Shown: piece by piece, positions 24,201-64,000 of the stretch
Layout: each line of letters starts with the position of its first letter
Numbering within the stretch: position 1 is the first letter of the stretch
Source of the DNA: Merluccius polli
Lineage: Eukaryota; Chordata; Actinopteri; Gadiformes; Merlucciidae
Assembly (NCBI GenBank): GCA_030340625.1
Contig: JAOPHQ010005497.1
Coordinates: 5,001-69,000, forward strand
Reading direction: 5' to 3'
DNA: 64,000 bases
The notes under the pieces: model-generated
Databases searched by the model: none
The model's input: only the letters and a program-made list of their open reading frames with translations
What the model was told of the DNA's origin: nothing
Program-made: the position numbers and the translations under genes

Positions 24201-25277
24201 CATGGTGCTGGTGAACAGTATAACACCGGGTCAGTCTGAACAGTAACAGAGGGTAACAGGAGAAGTCTAAGGAGATTGCAGCAGCAGCAACAACTACGTA
24301 GTAGTAGCCATAGAATAATAATTACAATTTAATTTAAAGAAGTCATATACAAGACAAAAATATGCATTACAGTAAAAAACACTAGGAACAGTTCCAGAGA
24401 CTAAGGATGGGTAATATGGACAATATTAATGCAACTGGAAAAACATTGATGACATTTAGAATTATGTTACAATAGAATTAGTCATTTAGCTTTTATTCAA
24501 TTTTTTTTTCTCGATCCATGTCATTAAGGAGCAGGTAGGGATTAGAGGGCATCTCCCTCTAGGCTGCCTTGGGGTTAGACTGTGGCCATTGGGGATCGAA
24601 CCCAGTACCCTTCAACTGAGAGTCAAACACCAGCACCTACACTACAGTTATATTATTTTGTATCTACAACTGAAAAGTTGCAAGCATATGGCCGTATTAC
24701 AACATCCACATTAAAAACAAGGAGTAACATCTCCAATGATATCCACTGTCATGAATGTGGAGTTATAAACTCATGTATTAAAAAGGGGCGTGGTCGTTAA
24801 AGGGAGCAGGTAGGGGCATCGCCTACAGGTAGCCACGGAAGTGACACACGACAACAACACACCTGGAATGAGTTCAGAGTCGCCATTAAGAATCAGAAAG
24901 TTCAAGTCGCACCAAAACAATACGGCGTGTGCCTAATATGAGTTTACACACAGCCTGATCATGTATGTACATGGTTACGACTTGGGACTCGCACGGAATA
25001 TCGCTGAGTGGTGTTTGTTCTGTACATATGAGCCACCGAGCCCCTGGTGTTATCTCCCATTATTTACATAGCTGCTGTCATTGTATACACTCAGGTTGCA
25101 GGAAAGCGCCGATATGCTAATTCCACGGTAGCTAGGCTACCGCTGTGTTTAACACGGTAGCTAGGCTAACACGCTAGCCCGCGTCAACACGGTAGCTCGG
25201 CTAACACGGTAGCTAAGGCTAACGCGCTAGCTGTCTCACCTCGGGTTGAAGTCTTGGAACAGCCCTCTCAGGTTCAT
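21220..25277 (-). CDS. tmem185: TMEM185 family multi-pass membrane protein
   Basis: Seven coding exons join in one frame: 25240-25277 (ATG at 25277), 23118-23294, 22589-22796, 22378-22461, 21878-22054, 21672-21795 and 21220-21473 (stop TAG). All introns are GT-AG. The product is 353 residues, against about 350 in the human TMEM185A/B proteins. It begins MNLRGLFQDFNPSKFLIYS and ends KLCIDMPD, both family hallmarks. About seven to eight hydrophobic segments are visible (near residues 16-33, 40-62, 81-105, 111-133, 147-163, 173-200, 208-232 and 240-262), followed by a polar cytosolic-type tail. The molecular function of the family is not established. The start has a good context (gctgccATG). Intron 1 carries a minisatellite and a dispersed repeat, intron 3 a MITE relative. 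Assignment to the family is firm; A versus B orthology is not decided. Confidence 0.95.
22225..22360. repeat. Palindromic MITE copy in a tmem185 intron
   Basis: The segment contains accaccaggtgttacaaaa, gtgatgtcagaagtgggagg, a centre, then the complement-like ccctcccatttgtgatgtca. It shares these blocks with the larger palindromic element at 28128-28380, so both belong to one family. Confidence 0.6.
23340..23640. repeat. 25-bp minisatellite in tmem185 intron 1
   Basis: About 12 units of 25 bp (cagtataacaccgggtcagt, ctgaa) alternate between gg and ag variants. The array is interrupted at about 23641 by a dispersed repeat and one further unit and a half follow at about 24216-24244, showing that the insertion split an existing array. 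Confidence 0.9.
23635..24222. mobile_element. Dispersed repeat inserted within the 25-bp minisatellite
   Basis: This is a roughly 580-bp unit starting with an aataataataga tract and tttatatagcgcttttat, and containing a ccgaaagacggtgctcta block and a final ggtagccatggtgctggt. It is bounded on both sides by minisatellite sequence sharing tgaaca, a likely short target duplication. The tatagcgctttt head is common to many dispersed repeats in fish. I cannot assign a superfamily. Confidence 0.65.
24475..24645. repeat. Dispersed element copy (ggagcaggtaggg family)
   Basis: The copy contains cattaaggagcaggtaggg, the gggcatctccctctaggctg block and ggggatcgaacccagtaccc. The complement of the last block, gggttcgatcccc, resembles a tRNA B box, so a tRNA-derived SINE ancestry is possible. 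Related copies lie at 50905-51055, with partial copies at about 2370-2640 and 39765-39835. Confidence 0.6.
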
Positions 25278-25600
25278 GGCAGCAGGTCGTCACAATAGTT
25301 TTATACTGACTCCATGTCGCCCCTCGACCGGTTAGCTGTCGTTTCTGCCGCCGTTCATTTAGCGCTGTTCGTACATTTTGGTGCGATGTCCCGCTACCGC
25401 AGCTAGACAGTTTGTTTTGCTTCCTGTGCAGATGTGCTACAGTGCACAATCTGGGACTACTCTCGCGGTACCATCAGGGACTAATCTCGCGGTACCACCA
25501 GGGACTACTCTCGCGGTACCATCAGGGACTAATCTCGCGGTACCATCAGGCGGTACTCTCGCGGTAACTTACTTCGTCGCGAGTGTCGATTGCTTCATGG
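25278..25600 (-). promoter_or_regulatory. tmem185: tmem185 promoter region with 24-bp TCTCGCG tandem repeat
   Basis: The DNA upstream of the tmem185 start (reading minus strand) is GC-rich and CpG-rich. At about 25450-25567 five 24-bp units carry tctcgcggtacc, and a further tcgcgag lies just beyond at about 25576-25582. TCTCGCG is half of the TCTCGCGAGA palindrome known as a core element of vertebrate CpG-island promoters bound by BANP. No TATA box is apparent. Promoter function is inferred from position and composition only. Confidence 0.5.
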
Positions 25601-25619
25601 TTAGTTTTAAATGTACCTG

Positions 25620-28489
25620 ACGTTAATGTTAAGTTTTATCACTATATTATTATGAGTATAACTATTATACTATACTGTACTATTATGAGTATAAGTAAGC
25701 AATGGTCAGGTAAACTAAATTCCTATTTAGTGTACCTGACCATGATAATTTCCTAAGTTACTTTTAGTAATGAAAGTGAATTATATATGAAGTAAAATAA
25801 ACCATGAGATTTCACTGTCAAGTTATAGTAATGTTTGCATTGTTTTTATTCTTCAAGCCTTGTAGCAGTACTACTGCCATATCACACTGTAATATAAAAT
25901 AATGAAATATAAGAATAGGCTCCACCGAGTACATCACTTAATATATACAGTAGGCCTACGGTTGGTATATACAATAAAGGTTAACATCACCCACCAAGTT
26001 AAAAGGCTTATGTTTAGTGGTGCATGAAGTCTACTGACTCCATGAAGGATGAATACTCAAGGTAAGGCGAGACCAGATAGGCTAGTTCAACTCCACCACG
26101 ATCACATTGTCAATATTTTATTAATTCTCTCCACATTAGATATATAGGTTTAGCCGAAATGTTTTTATCCCCTTCACGCAGAAAACAAAATGTGATTTAC
26201 AAGTATGAGAACTGAAATGTACGCGCTGGACGTTTAAAAAGACAAGGTCAGTCAGGGGAAACCTGATGCGGTAAAGTTTACAGTACCGTATGTTTTAACG
26301 CAACAAAGCGACATGCATTAGAGGGAATGCGTGCTGTTAAAAAGTATTTGAATTTAATGTAATTTTCTTTCAAAAAGGCACACTGTTAAGCTGCCATCTC
26401 ATACTGTCTGTGTAGTGGGACTGCAAAAACAAACGGGTTACAAACTAATATTTATACAAACTAATATTTACACGCATCCATGGTGAAACAGCGGTGATGC
26501 GGCCTGTGATCTCACGTAGGAGAGGGGAAAGTACAGTTAAACATGCCGATAATGAATTACGCACACACAGATATGGGTCAACAAGAAATACGCAAATGGC
26601 AAACATAAAATCTTACCGCTTGTACACAGCTTTAAACATGAACACGAAAGACAGTTTTAGGTAAATATGTTACAAGTAAATCCTTTAAAAAGTGACATTT
26701 CTTCTTTTAGTATGGACAGTATAACGCCAAGATAAGAGTATAACACATTAAAACAATAAGAGCTGAAATTCATTGTATTGGTAGTATTTCTAAAATATAC
26801 TTCCATCTTAAAAATGTTCGGTCTAGGCTAGGAACAAAGCAGAGTAAATCAGAGTGAAAATGTTATGTGGCGTTAATATTGAGAGTATTTGTTAAGATTT
26901 GGTTGTCAGTCAGCCTTGTTATATGTTTGACCTGGACGGGGAGCGCATGTTAAAGCCCCACCCTAAAGCTCAGAACACAATAAAAGGAAGAAACCTCTTC
27001 TCTCCCAAGTCTACATATTATAGACTGGATGCCAGATGACTCATTCTGTTTTTTCTCAACACTGGTTGAAAAAAGATGGACTTTACTGGCGTCTATTTCC
27101 CATGATGCATGAGAAATGACTACATTTGTGTACTCGTTACGGTGATGTAGGTATAAGGTTTGAAATGGTTACATTTAATTCAATTCAATTCAATTTTATT
27201 TGTATAGCGCCAATTCATAACAGAAGTTATCTCAGGGCACTTTTCAAGTGGAGCAGGTCTAGACCAAACTCCATACATTTAGGTTATATAATAGAGATAG
27301 TTCAGGTAGCAGTCGGGTGGGGCTTAAGTCAGTGCAAGGATCTGTGTGGAGAAAGCAATGCATCATGGGAATAAACACCAGAGAAGTCTGCTTCACCATC
27401 ACATAATGAAAGCAGAGACTGAGACTGGTTACACAACACCTTACCAACATTTTGTCTGGTCTGGAAATTAAAACATTTTGAAAAAAAGTTTAAAATCACG
27501 ATCAGTTGCGAGTGCTTCACAAGGAACTACGGCCGTCATATTTGATCACTCGGGTATAAAAAGGGCTGGGATTGGACAGATGCAGGGCCAATCATCAGGC
27601 TTCATTTGGCTCCAAAGACCATCAAACAGGAAATAAAAACTCTTGAAAAAGGAGAACAATGCTGAAATAACTGTTGAAATAAATGATGTAATGATGAGCT
27701 GTAACAGTCTCCCCACCTAGCAACCTTCATATCAACCTTAGATCCAGCCCCCAGCCATAACAACACTGCCATGTGCATTACATTCCCATTCCATACTTCG
27801 CTATTAGAAAAAAAAAAGTAAAAACATAAGGTCCCACACCCCTCTTCCTATACTGTAAGCGTGGTCTTAACTCTTATTGGTCGAAACAAAACCCTTCTGT
27901 TCCCTTAACCAGTACACTGTGTCCACTTCCTTGTTAGACAGACACATGTGGAGAGACTCAACTATTACACGCTCCTTCATTTGAAATGCAACACAACCTT
28001 TACCCTTCCTCCTCCACCCCACTCCTCCCCCTATTTTACCACCAGGTGTCACTTGTGATGTCATAAAACCTATCCGTTTGTGATATCACAAGTGGGAGTG
28101 TTGTCCACCCAGTCCACACCAGGTGATAAAGGGCCCCTATTTTACCACCAGGTTTGAGTGTGATTAGCCATTACAAGCCGTTTCAAAATTGTGATGTCAC
28201 TACTCTAGTGACATCACAAGTTGGAGTGTCCACCCAGATGTATGATGACTAGATCAGTCTACCAGCCTGGGTGGACACTCCCACTTGCGATGTCACTAGA
28301 GGGTAGTCACGTGACAATTTTGAAATGGCTTCTAATGGCCAATCACACTCACACCTGGTAGTAAAACAGGAACCCTTTAAATCTCCACTCACCTCCTCCT
28401 GCTCCTTCATTCAAACTAATATTTACACACAATCAACTGGCTAACTGTGACCGAGCCGCTCCTCCTCCTCCTCCTCCTCCTCCTCCTCT
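25620..28489 (-). other. ankrd46 3' UTR and intergenic sequence
   Basis: This stretch separates the tmem185 promoter from the ankrd46 stop codon. It is AT-rich with no open coding signal on either strand. Several minus-strand AATAAA candidates occur (for example near 25845 and 26117). A dispersed repeat with tttgtatagcgccaattcat lies at about 27176-27290, and the palindromic MITE family occupies about 28020-28380. Confidence 0.5.
28128..28380. repeat. Palindromic MITE
   Basis: Left arm about 28128-28235 (aaagggcccctattttacca, gtgtgattagccatta, ttgtgatgtcacta) is the imperfect inverted copy of right arm about 28270-28380 (tagtgacatcac complement, taatggccaatcacac, ctggtagtaaaacagg). A smaller related piece precedes it at 28030-28110. 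Termini are agggcccctattttac and, on the other strand, agggttcctgttttac. No coding capacity. Confidence 0.8.
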
Positions 28490-28991
28490 TCAGTGGACCA
28501 GCTCCAGCTGGCTGCTGGAGAAGGGGAGCACCCCACTGACATAGTAGGCGATGCCGAGCGAGAGGAGGGCGATGACCACCAGGAGGACCAGCACCCTCCA
28601 GAAGCCCAGGTCCTCCACAAACTCCTGCCAGGTGGTCTTGAAGCTGGACAGGACCCCCTCGCTGCTCTGCAGGTTTGGGTTCAGCAGGGAGTGGCTCTCC
28701 ATCGCACTGAAGGAGGAGGAGGAGGTACTTATCATGAAGACGAGGAACAGCAAGGAAGATATCACTTTGGATAAAGGCTATGACTGAATGAATGACTGAA
28801 TGCGGACATGGTGAATGGATGGCTCTTCACCTCTCGCTCTCGGCCATCTGCATGGTGTCCAGCTTGGAGTGCGCTCCCCGGTTGAAGCCCTTCACCTCCT
28901 GCTCCTCCAGGCCCTCCAGCAGGCGGATGGCATCCTTGTTCACGCCCCGTCGCTTGGCCAGCACCAGTGGGGTGGAGCCATTGTGGTTACT

Positions 28992-29028
<37 letters not shown>

Positions 29029-29701
29029 AACCGCTAGCCTGAGGATCCTTTAGATGACAACCCTCCATCCTACTCTTCTTTCAACTGACTATAATTTTCA
29101 TAGTCGATTAAGCCTATAGATAATTTTTTTGATGAATCATTTAGTCTAGAAAATGTCATAAATAATAGCAAATTCCATCACAAGTTACCAGAGTCCAAAG
29201 TGATGTCTTCAATGCGCTTGCTTTGTCTGACAAGCAGCCAAGAAAAACTAAAGTATTTATGTTATAATGATCCATGAATATAATGATCCACGACATTTTT
29301 AATTGGATAAAAAAAAGCATCTGCCAAACGACTAAAACGTGTTCCCCAAAAACATCCTCACCAACATCCCATAATAGCCCCTCCTCTCACCAGATGTCGA
29401 TCTTGAGGCCGTTGGACACCAGGAACTGGATGGTGTCCACGTGGCCGCACAGGTGGAGCGCCGTGTTGCCATGGTAATCCGTGGCGAGGAGGTCGGCGCC
29501 GAACTTGTGCAGGAAGCGGCAGATGTCCACGTTGCCGCGGGCGGCGGCCAGGTGCAGGCCCGTGCGCCCGCGGGTGTCGCGCATGTTGGGGTCGCAGCCC
29601 GTCTCCAGGAGGCGGCGGCCGAAGTGCAGGTCTCCGTCGACGCAGGCCTGCAGCAGCGGAGCGCCCGCCTGCGCCGAGTCGTTGATGAAGACATAGGACA
29701 T
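28490..29701 (-). CDS. ankrd46: Ankyrin repeat domain protein 46
   Basis: Three coding exons join in frame: 29391-29701 (ATG at 29701), 28831-28989 and 28490-28706 (stop TGA). The 228-residue product equals the human ANKRD46 length. It starts MSYVFINDSAQAGAPLLQ. Ankyrin repeats are evident from GRTGLHLAAARGNVDICRFL, GNTALHLCGHVDTIQFL and GSTPLVLAKRRGVNKDAIRL, covering roughly residues 10-140. A polar linker then leads to a single C-terminal membrane segment near residues 193-216 (VLLVVIALLSLGIAYYVSG), with a short tail ending LVH. It is thus a probable tail-anchored-like membrane protein; its biochemical role is not established. Exon junctions split Cys and Ser codons. The mRNA 3' UTR begins with an AGG/GAG run (28459-28488). 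Fish often have two copies (a, b); I cannot decide which this is. Confidence 0.95.
29084..29290. repeat. Truncated hAT-like MITE in ankrd46 intron
   Basis: It contains catagtcgattaagcc, gatgaatcatttagtcta and caagttaccagagtccaaag. The same blocks appear in a longer copy at 45640-45905, so both are one dispersed family. This copy lacks a recognisable right end. Confidence 0.6.
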
Positions 29702-30361
29702 GTCCGAGTGGGTGTCGGAGAAGTCCAGCTTACCTGGCCAGGTGTTTCATTGTTACCATCAGGTGTGTTATCAGCCTGACAGGGTTACATGTGCACGGTG
29801 GTACGACTACTCTGTGTGTTTTAGTACGACACGACCCTTGTCTTCATTATGTCCTACACAGATTGTCATCTGTGTAGGACATAAAACACATACTAGTGAT
29901 GATAAATATACGAATACAAAAAAGCAAAAGGTTTAAGCAAAAGGTAAGTCTAGGCATAACATAACATGCAAAACAAAAGCAGCTTGTAATTCTGGACACA
30001 CAAGAGGGACGTACATCTACAACCAAACAACCAAAACCCCTTTTACTTGTAAAACAAGGGTACAATCCAGGGGCGTGGGAACCAGGGGGGGCAGGGGGCC
30101 TGGTCCCCCTGGGACCATCACAACACGGACAGTCCGTCCACTGTCCTCACTTCTTAAAGAGCAGGACAGTGTGGACAAGCAGGACATAAACTCACCCTGC
30201 ACACTGAACCCCCCCCCCGGGATTACCTCTTGTAACTGAAACATGAAATCCCACAGAAGCAAATCCACATAATAACCCCCACTGCCATAACGTTAGGACG
30301 AGATGAGCTTTATTAATTAATTCACTGGTTAGGCCACATCTCCCCGACATTATACAGCTAG

Positions 30362-30404
<43 letters not shown>

Positions 30405-30543
30405 ATGCCAACCCAACATGCTAACGCCGTTAGCTCATCCCCGTTAAACGCTATGATTTATCCGCCATTATCGTTCGTTTGACACACGTCCAAACATTAC
30501 ACAGTGCGTGTCCTAGGCGGTAACGAGACGTGGTGTTAGTTAC

Positions 30544-30640
30544 CTGTTGATGTGGGCCAAGTCAGAGGAGAAAGGAGAGTCCGCTAGGAGCTAGCTGTGT
30601 TGTTGTGATGGCTGCTGCAGCTGACGCGATGCCCTTTCAC
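30544..30640 (-). other. ankrd46: Probable 5' UTR exon of ankrd46
   Basis: On the minus strand this segment ends in cacatcaacag followed by gtaactaac, a good splice donor at 30543-30542. It lies in sequence upstream of ankrd46 and contains no conserved open frame. The acceptor next to the coding exon is either after ctggccag (exon from 29733) or another nearby AG; I cannot decide. The transcript start is not determined; the upper limit given is a guess. Confidence 0.45.
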
Positions 30641-30659
30641 GACACACGCAACTGCTTTA

Positions 30660-33300
30660 CGGCAGCTTCTTAATTCTCTGTTTTTTCTCGTCTATCATAA
30701 TGTATATTTTTCAGCTAATTAAACCGGGGTCAAAACCTTAATTTGTATATCGTATCTTGTATATCCTTTCGTGCATAGTTTGCAGCTCAAATTTGAGATC
30801 ATAAAATAATACATTTGTATACAGTTTATGGTTTAAACTTTAAAGTGCTACAATGATTAATATTGTAAAACATAAAAAAGCGAACACTTTTCTAACAGTC
30901 AGATAAAGCCAATTGGACAGTGAACATCTTAGCGAGTTATTAATGTTAGAGTGAAGTCTGAGAGATCAGCAGAGAACATGTTATGTTATATCTTCTCTCC
31001 TTCTGGTGTGATCCTCAAGACCAAACTTGTCCATAAATTCTTTCCATGAGCACAATTATAGGCCCTATTGTGTGTGTGTGTGTGTGTGTGTGTGTCACAA
31101 AAGATCAAAATAAATCTATCCTCAAGAGATGTTCGGTTGTATTGTACTTTATTGCATAGTGAGCACAGATATACACGTTACAGTATTAGACGTGTGAGGG
31201 CACACACCTCCCATGGTCCTCTTGGAGGAAAGTAACCTTTCCTTTATCTGCCGTCGTGTAGAAACATGGATTGTTACATTGCTCTCATTTTCTTTTGTAG
31301 GTCAATTTGTGAAATCCAAATGTTTGAACCGTGCGAAAAAACAGACGATTCCCCGACGAGCATCTAAAAATCTCTGGTGAATACATTTTTTTTTCATATA
31401 TAAACATTTTTTATTGGTTTTATTATTATTGAATGTACAGCTTAGTGTCTCCCCACCCCCCACCCAACTCTCAGTATATAACAACCCTATTAAACCAGGG
31501 AGCGTAACGTGAAAAATAATTACAATCTAGATTACAAACAACAAACAGAGACAAATGGGGGGGGGGGGGGGGGGGGAATTAAAATATAAAACACATAAAA
31601 TGTATGAAAGGTCATAAAGTCGGCGCTGACACCAGCAGAGTGTAGGTGTTTGACACAGAGGCCATAGTGGTTACAGTTTCCCCCTGGGATTCTCATCGTC
31701 TTGGGATATCAAAGCAGGTTAGCCATCAGGTTAGCCATCAGGTTGCAGCTTTAGCCTACAGCTGCCAGAGAGGAGATCTAGGTCTGTCTGTCACAAGGCA
31801 GGGGTTACAACAAGTGCAGTTGGAAAAATATTGCTTGTTTTTGCAGCCAAAACCGATCACTCGGAGACAAGGTTCTGTGGTGACTATACGCCTATACGGC
31901 TATACGTACCATCAACGTCTCCCTAGCTAAGAGACAATGAAACTCCACAGGGAAAGACGAGAGAGAAGAGAGCACCACAATGAATAGTCACCTTGTGACT
32001 CAGCATCATATCACTAACACACTGGATCAGACCCAGCCAATAAGCACTATGTACAACAACGATAACAACAACCTGTCTGTCTTACGCATATAAGACTGTC
32101 ATCTGCATCAGAGGAGCTTGTGTTCAGGGTGGTGAGAATGTGGGGAAATTTGGTCATAAGCAGCAAAGACTGATCTGCCTGTTTTTTGGATTGCAACCAA
32201 TAGTAAAACATTCTAATGTTTGAATGTTTTGCCAATAACAAATGTATTGGTATGTTTCAGTGCAGTCTGAGTAAAGAGCTGCATTGTGGGAAAGCATCAC
32301 CTATAAATCCAACGAGAGCTGATCATTTAGCATAGCGCTACCTATTGGCTGTAAAAACAAATACCACGGAAGCCAATCACATCAGTGCAATATATTAACT
32401 GTATTAACTGTTAATGGTTTAAATGTCATGGCCCCGGTGACAGCCAATCACAGTCTGCATTAGCCATTAGCATCGTTTTGGGTTTGTTTTTTTGTTTTTT
32501 CAGAGAAAGTGCGGATGAAAACTACAAGGAACAGATAAAGTGATCTGTTCTGTACGGCTGCAGTGTTAGCATGGAAGACAGGACCAGACTCTGACTGCGA
32601 CTTCAACTCGACAAATTCAGTCACCAACTGGTTCAGGGGGGAAAACAAACAAAGAATGAGGTCATTCATAGAACAACAATATCCAACCTAGATGGAGCAA
32701 CTTGGATATCTGTGGGGAGGTCTGTGTGGTTAATACTATGTTATGATTGGTGAGCGTTAGTCTGAATTGGCCTGAGTTGAAGTGCTGCCAGGCCTTGTGG
32801 TCCTCTCTATCGGAGGGGGGTGGGGGGGGGGGCACTCGATGCGAGGTAGCCCAGAGAAAACACATGATAACAAGAAGAAAAGAAAATACAACATGAAGTG
32901 AAATCAAAAAACATGGAAGACATACAATAGCACCACTGTTAATAATAATCTAGTGAAGAACAACACCAACGCCCCTCTCCTCCTCCTCCTCCTCCTCCTC
33001 CTCCTCCTCCTCCTCCTCCTCCTCCTCCTCCTCCTCCTCCTCCTCCTCCTCCTCCTCATCTCCACCAGAGGGGCCTTGTTTTCAGTCATTCATTTCTATT
33101 GGTTTTTCTTTGTATTTACTATACACCACTTCCTCCTGTACCATCCTCCCCTCGCTCTCTTTCCATTCTCTACTCTTTAGTTTCACTCGAGGCGTTCTAA
33201 CATCAGCATCATCATCACCACCGCTTCTATCAGTCTTTCTCCCTCCTCCTCCTCCTCCCGTTGGTCTCTCCATCCCTCCACACCAGGAGAGGAGTGAGGG
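30660..33300 (-). other. col4a6 3' flank: UTR and repeats
   Basis: This stretch lies between the ankrd46 5' end and the collagen stop codon. There is no convincing coding region. It holds a GT tract (about 31069-31094), a G run (31557-31576) and a CTC trinucleotide tract (about 32978-33057) that produces long Leu/Arg-only frames. A minus-strand AATAAA candidate at 31148-31153 could end the collagen mRNA. Confidence 0.5.
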
Positions 33301-33324
33301 GAGGGGGGGGGGGGGGGGGGGGGA

Positions 33325-62138
<28,814 letters not shown>

Positions 62139-64000
62139 CTGAGAGAGGCAACAGGGGCTACAGGTCAGAGGTCACACAGTGGTAGTGGAGAGAGTTGACT
62201 CGCTAACCTCATCTAATCTAATGTAGTCTGATTTGATGTAATCTAACCTAATTGATGTATAATCTAATGTCACCTAATACAATCTAATCTAATCTGATTG
62301 AATATAATCTATTTATAATCTAATCTAATGTAATCTAATATAATTATTATCTAATCCAGTATGATATACTATAGTACCGCTAATCTGCTTGGATACTGTT
62401 GCTGGCAAAAAAAGTGTGTACTAGCAAAATGTTCACTGTACTAGTGGAATAAACAGAAGCGACAAATTAAATGATTATAAGGTCAAATATAATAGTAAAA
62501 ACAGTTTAAAATCCTTGTATAATCTCATTATTTACACTGTTAATATAGCTTGCATGCTAGTCTTCTGTACCGTTGTATTTTTAAAAACCTTTTTAACCTT
62601 CAGCCTACATCACAATCTCTCTCTAGTGTTTTATATCACGCCCCAGGGTTTTTAACCTTTTCTTCACAATGAGCTAGCTATTCATTTAGCGGCAGAATTA
62701 CACACTGCCTTACAGGGGCGTTACTATGGGGGGGGAGGGTGCCAGGGTGGCACATGTCCTCCCGAATACCACCCCTACTAAATCTGGCATATGCATAAAA
62801 TAGGTTAATCTCAGAAGTATACATGCTTCGCATCACTCACAGGAGACACACGACTTCTGCAAGCAAACTGATGAAAGAGTTAGACACACACACACACTGG
62901 GGGGGAAACATTGACAGTGGTGGCCATTTTAGATCGTCTTGTGTAATGTGTGTAATGTATTTGATATGACAGAAACAAGTTGGGACAACAGCACTTTTCT
63001 CATGAGGGAGATGCATTCCTATGAGCTATGTGTATTTAAAACGGTGTGTGTGTGTGCGTGGTGTATTGTGTTGCATCCACGGTGGTCTGTTCCTATATTG
63101 TTTAAATTGAGAAGAACCAGCTAGAACCGGATCACTGAGCACGCACATGCACACGCACACACACACACACACACACACAGGAAACCCTACAGTTTAAAAG
63201 AACCTGTCATTAGCATTTTTTAAAGATGAGGGAGAGAGGGATGAGGGGAGGAGGAGAGGAAGGAGGGAGGAGAGGGAGGAGATGCAGATGTCGGCTCTGA
63301 AAGGTCAAAAAGGAGTCACAACACTTGATTTGCTCGCTAAGCTAATGCTACACCACTGCTACGTCTCGTTAACACTAACAGCCCCTGATGTTGCTGCTCT
63401 GGTTGACTCTTCAGACTTGTAATACGTTAATAAATACAGTTTGTTACAGTTTGTGTGCAAGGGACATAGTTCTAGCTAGTCCTATAGTTTTTTATTACAC
63501 GGCTTTGTGTAATACTAGATTATGATTGGTCACTTCAGGCATCCTACGGTCTGTTGTTTCTGAATAGAATCAGAATCAGCATCAGAATCAAGTTTATTGC
63601 CAAGTAGGATTGTACATACAAGGAATTCGACTTGGTGTAAAATTGGTGCAGAATACATTAGGAAGATAAGAAACCAAGTATTAAAATATAAACAATATAA
63701 ATATCTATACAATATCTAAAAACAAAGGAGCGGCAAAGGCGTGGGATGGGGGTAGTGGGGGGGGGGTGATTGCATATCTGTATATATGTACGTATGTATG
63801 TATGTATGTATGTATGTATGTATGTATGTATGTATGTATGTATGTATGTATGTATGTATGTATGTGTATGTATAGCCCGTGAGCGTGAAGGCCTGGAGAG
63901 TCGCCTCGCCTGGCACCACAATCTCGGTGTCATGGAGACAATCAGGTCCCAGATAGAGTCAACAACAACAGGTGTCTGTGGGGAGTGGGGGGGGGGGGGG
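62139..64000. other. Upstream collagen intron with repeats
   Basis: No further collagen exon is visible. An aatctaat-type repeat lies at 62205-62345, and CA tracts near 63158-63180. From about 63565 a dispersed fish repeat begins (cagaatcaagtttattgcc, gtacatacaaggaattcgac); it carries a gtat run at about 63787-63864 and ends the window with a G run. The 7S/signal-peptide exons must lie beyond 64 kb. Confidence 0.6.

Noticed and set aside
24590..24615. tRNA gene suggested by a B-box-like motif
   Set aside because: No A box or cloverleaf can be drawn; the motif is part of a dispersed repeat.
29332..29694. 120-codon frame overlapping ankrd46
   Set aside because: It is a frame shadow of the ankyrin exon with Ala/Ser/Thr/Arg-biased composition; the ankyrin frame is conserved.
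32904..33180. Poly-Arg and poly-Leu proteins
   Set aside because: These are translations of the CTC trinucleotide tract on either strand.

Overview
The window looks like a piece of a teleost fish chromosome. Three multi-exon vertebrate genes lie on the minus strand, introns are short (mostly 0.1-3 kb), simple repeats are extremely dense, and hAT-type DNA transposons with 8-bp target duplications dominate the mobile DNA. No bacterial, viral or CRISPR locus is present.

Layout: (1) 1-7.4 kb holds no gene, only minisatellites, dinucleotide tracts and dispersed-repeat debris. (2) 7.4-12.9 kb is a decayed plus-strand Ty3/Gypsy retrotransposon. A hAT element interrupts its reverse transcriptase just after the YLDD motif, and that element carries a second hAT-type element. 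(3) 13.7-15.2 kb is a complex of foldback (palindromic) elements. (4) 15.5-20.4 kb is a near-complete multi-exon hAT transposon with matching ends, an 8-bp target duplication and a transposase broken by at least two frameshifts. (5) 21.2-25.3 kb is tmem185, seven coding exons encoding a 353-residue multi-pass membrane protein. (6) 28.5-30.6 kb is ankrd46, three coding exons encoding 228 residues with ankyrin repeats and a C-terminal membrane anchor. (7) 33.3-62.1 kb is a type IV collagen of the alpha2-like class, best matched to col4a6. I resolve 44 coding exons plus one candidate 9-nt microexon. They run from just after the 7S start to the NC1 stop; the first exons (signal peptide, 7S cysteines) lie beyond 64 kb. 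(8) 62.2-64 kb is upstream intron and repeats.

The three host genes share one orientation (col4a6, then ankrd46, then tmem185 in transcription order) but have unrelated jobs: basement-membrane scaffold, membrane-anchored ankyrin protein, and multi-pass membrane protein. I see no sign that they form a functional unit.

I did not find a new biological system. The most informative structures are the three-layer retrotransposon/hAT/hAT nest, the broken autonomous hAT, insertions whose exact duplications let events be ordered inside minisatellites, a tandem TCTCGCG repeat at the tmem185 promoter, and a possible 9-nt collagen exon. Exon boundaries were read by eye from reading frame, GT-AG sites and codon phase. 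Family names rest on recalled protein similarity, not a search.
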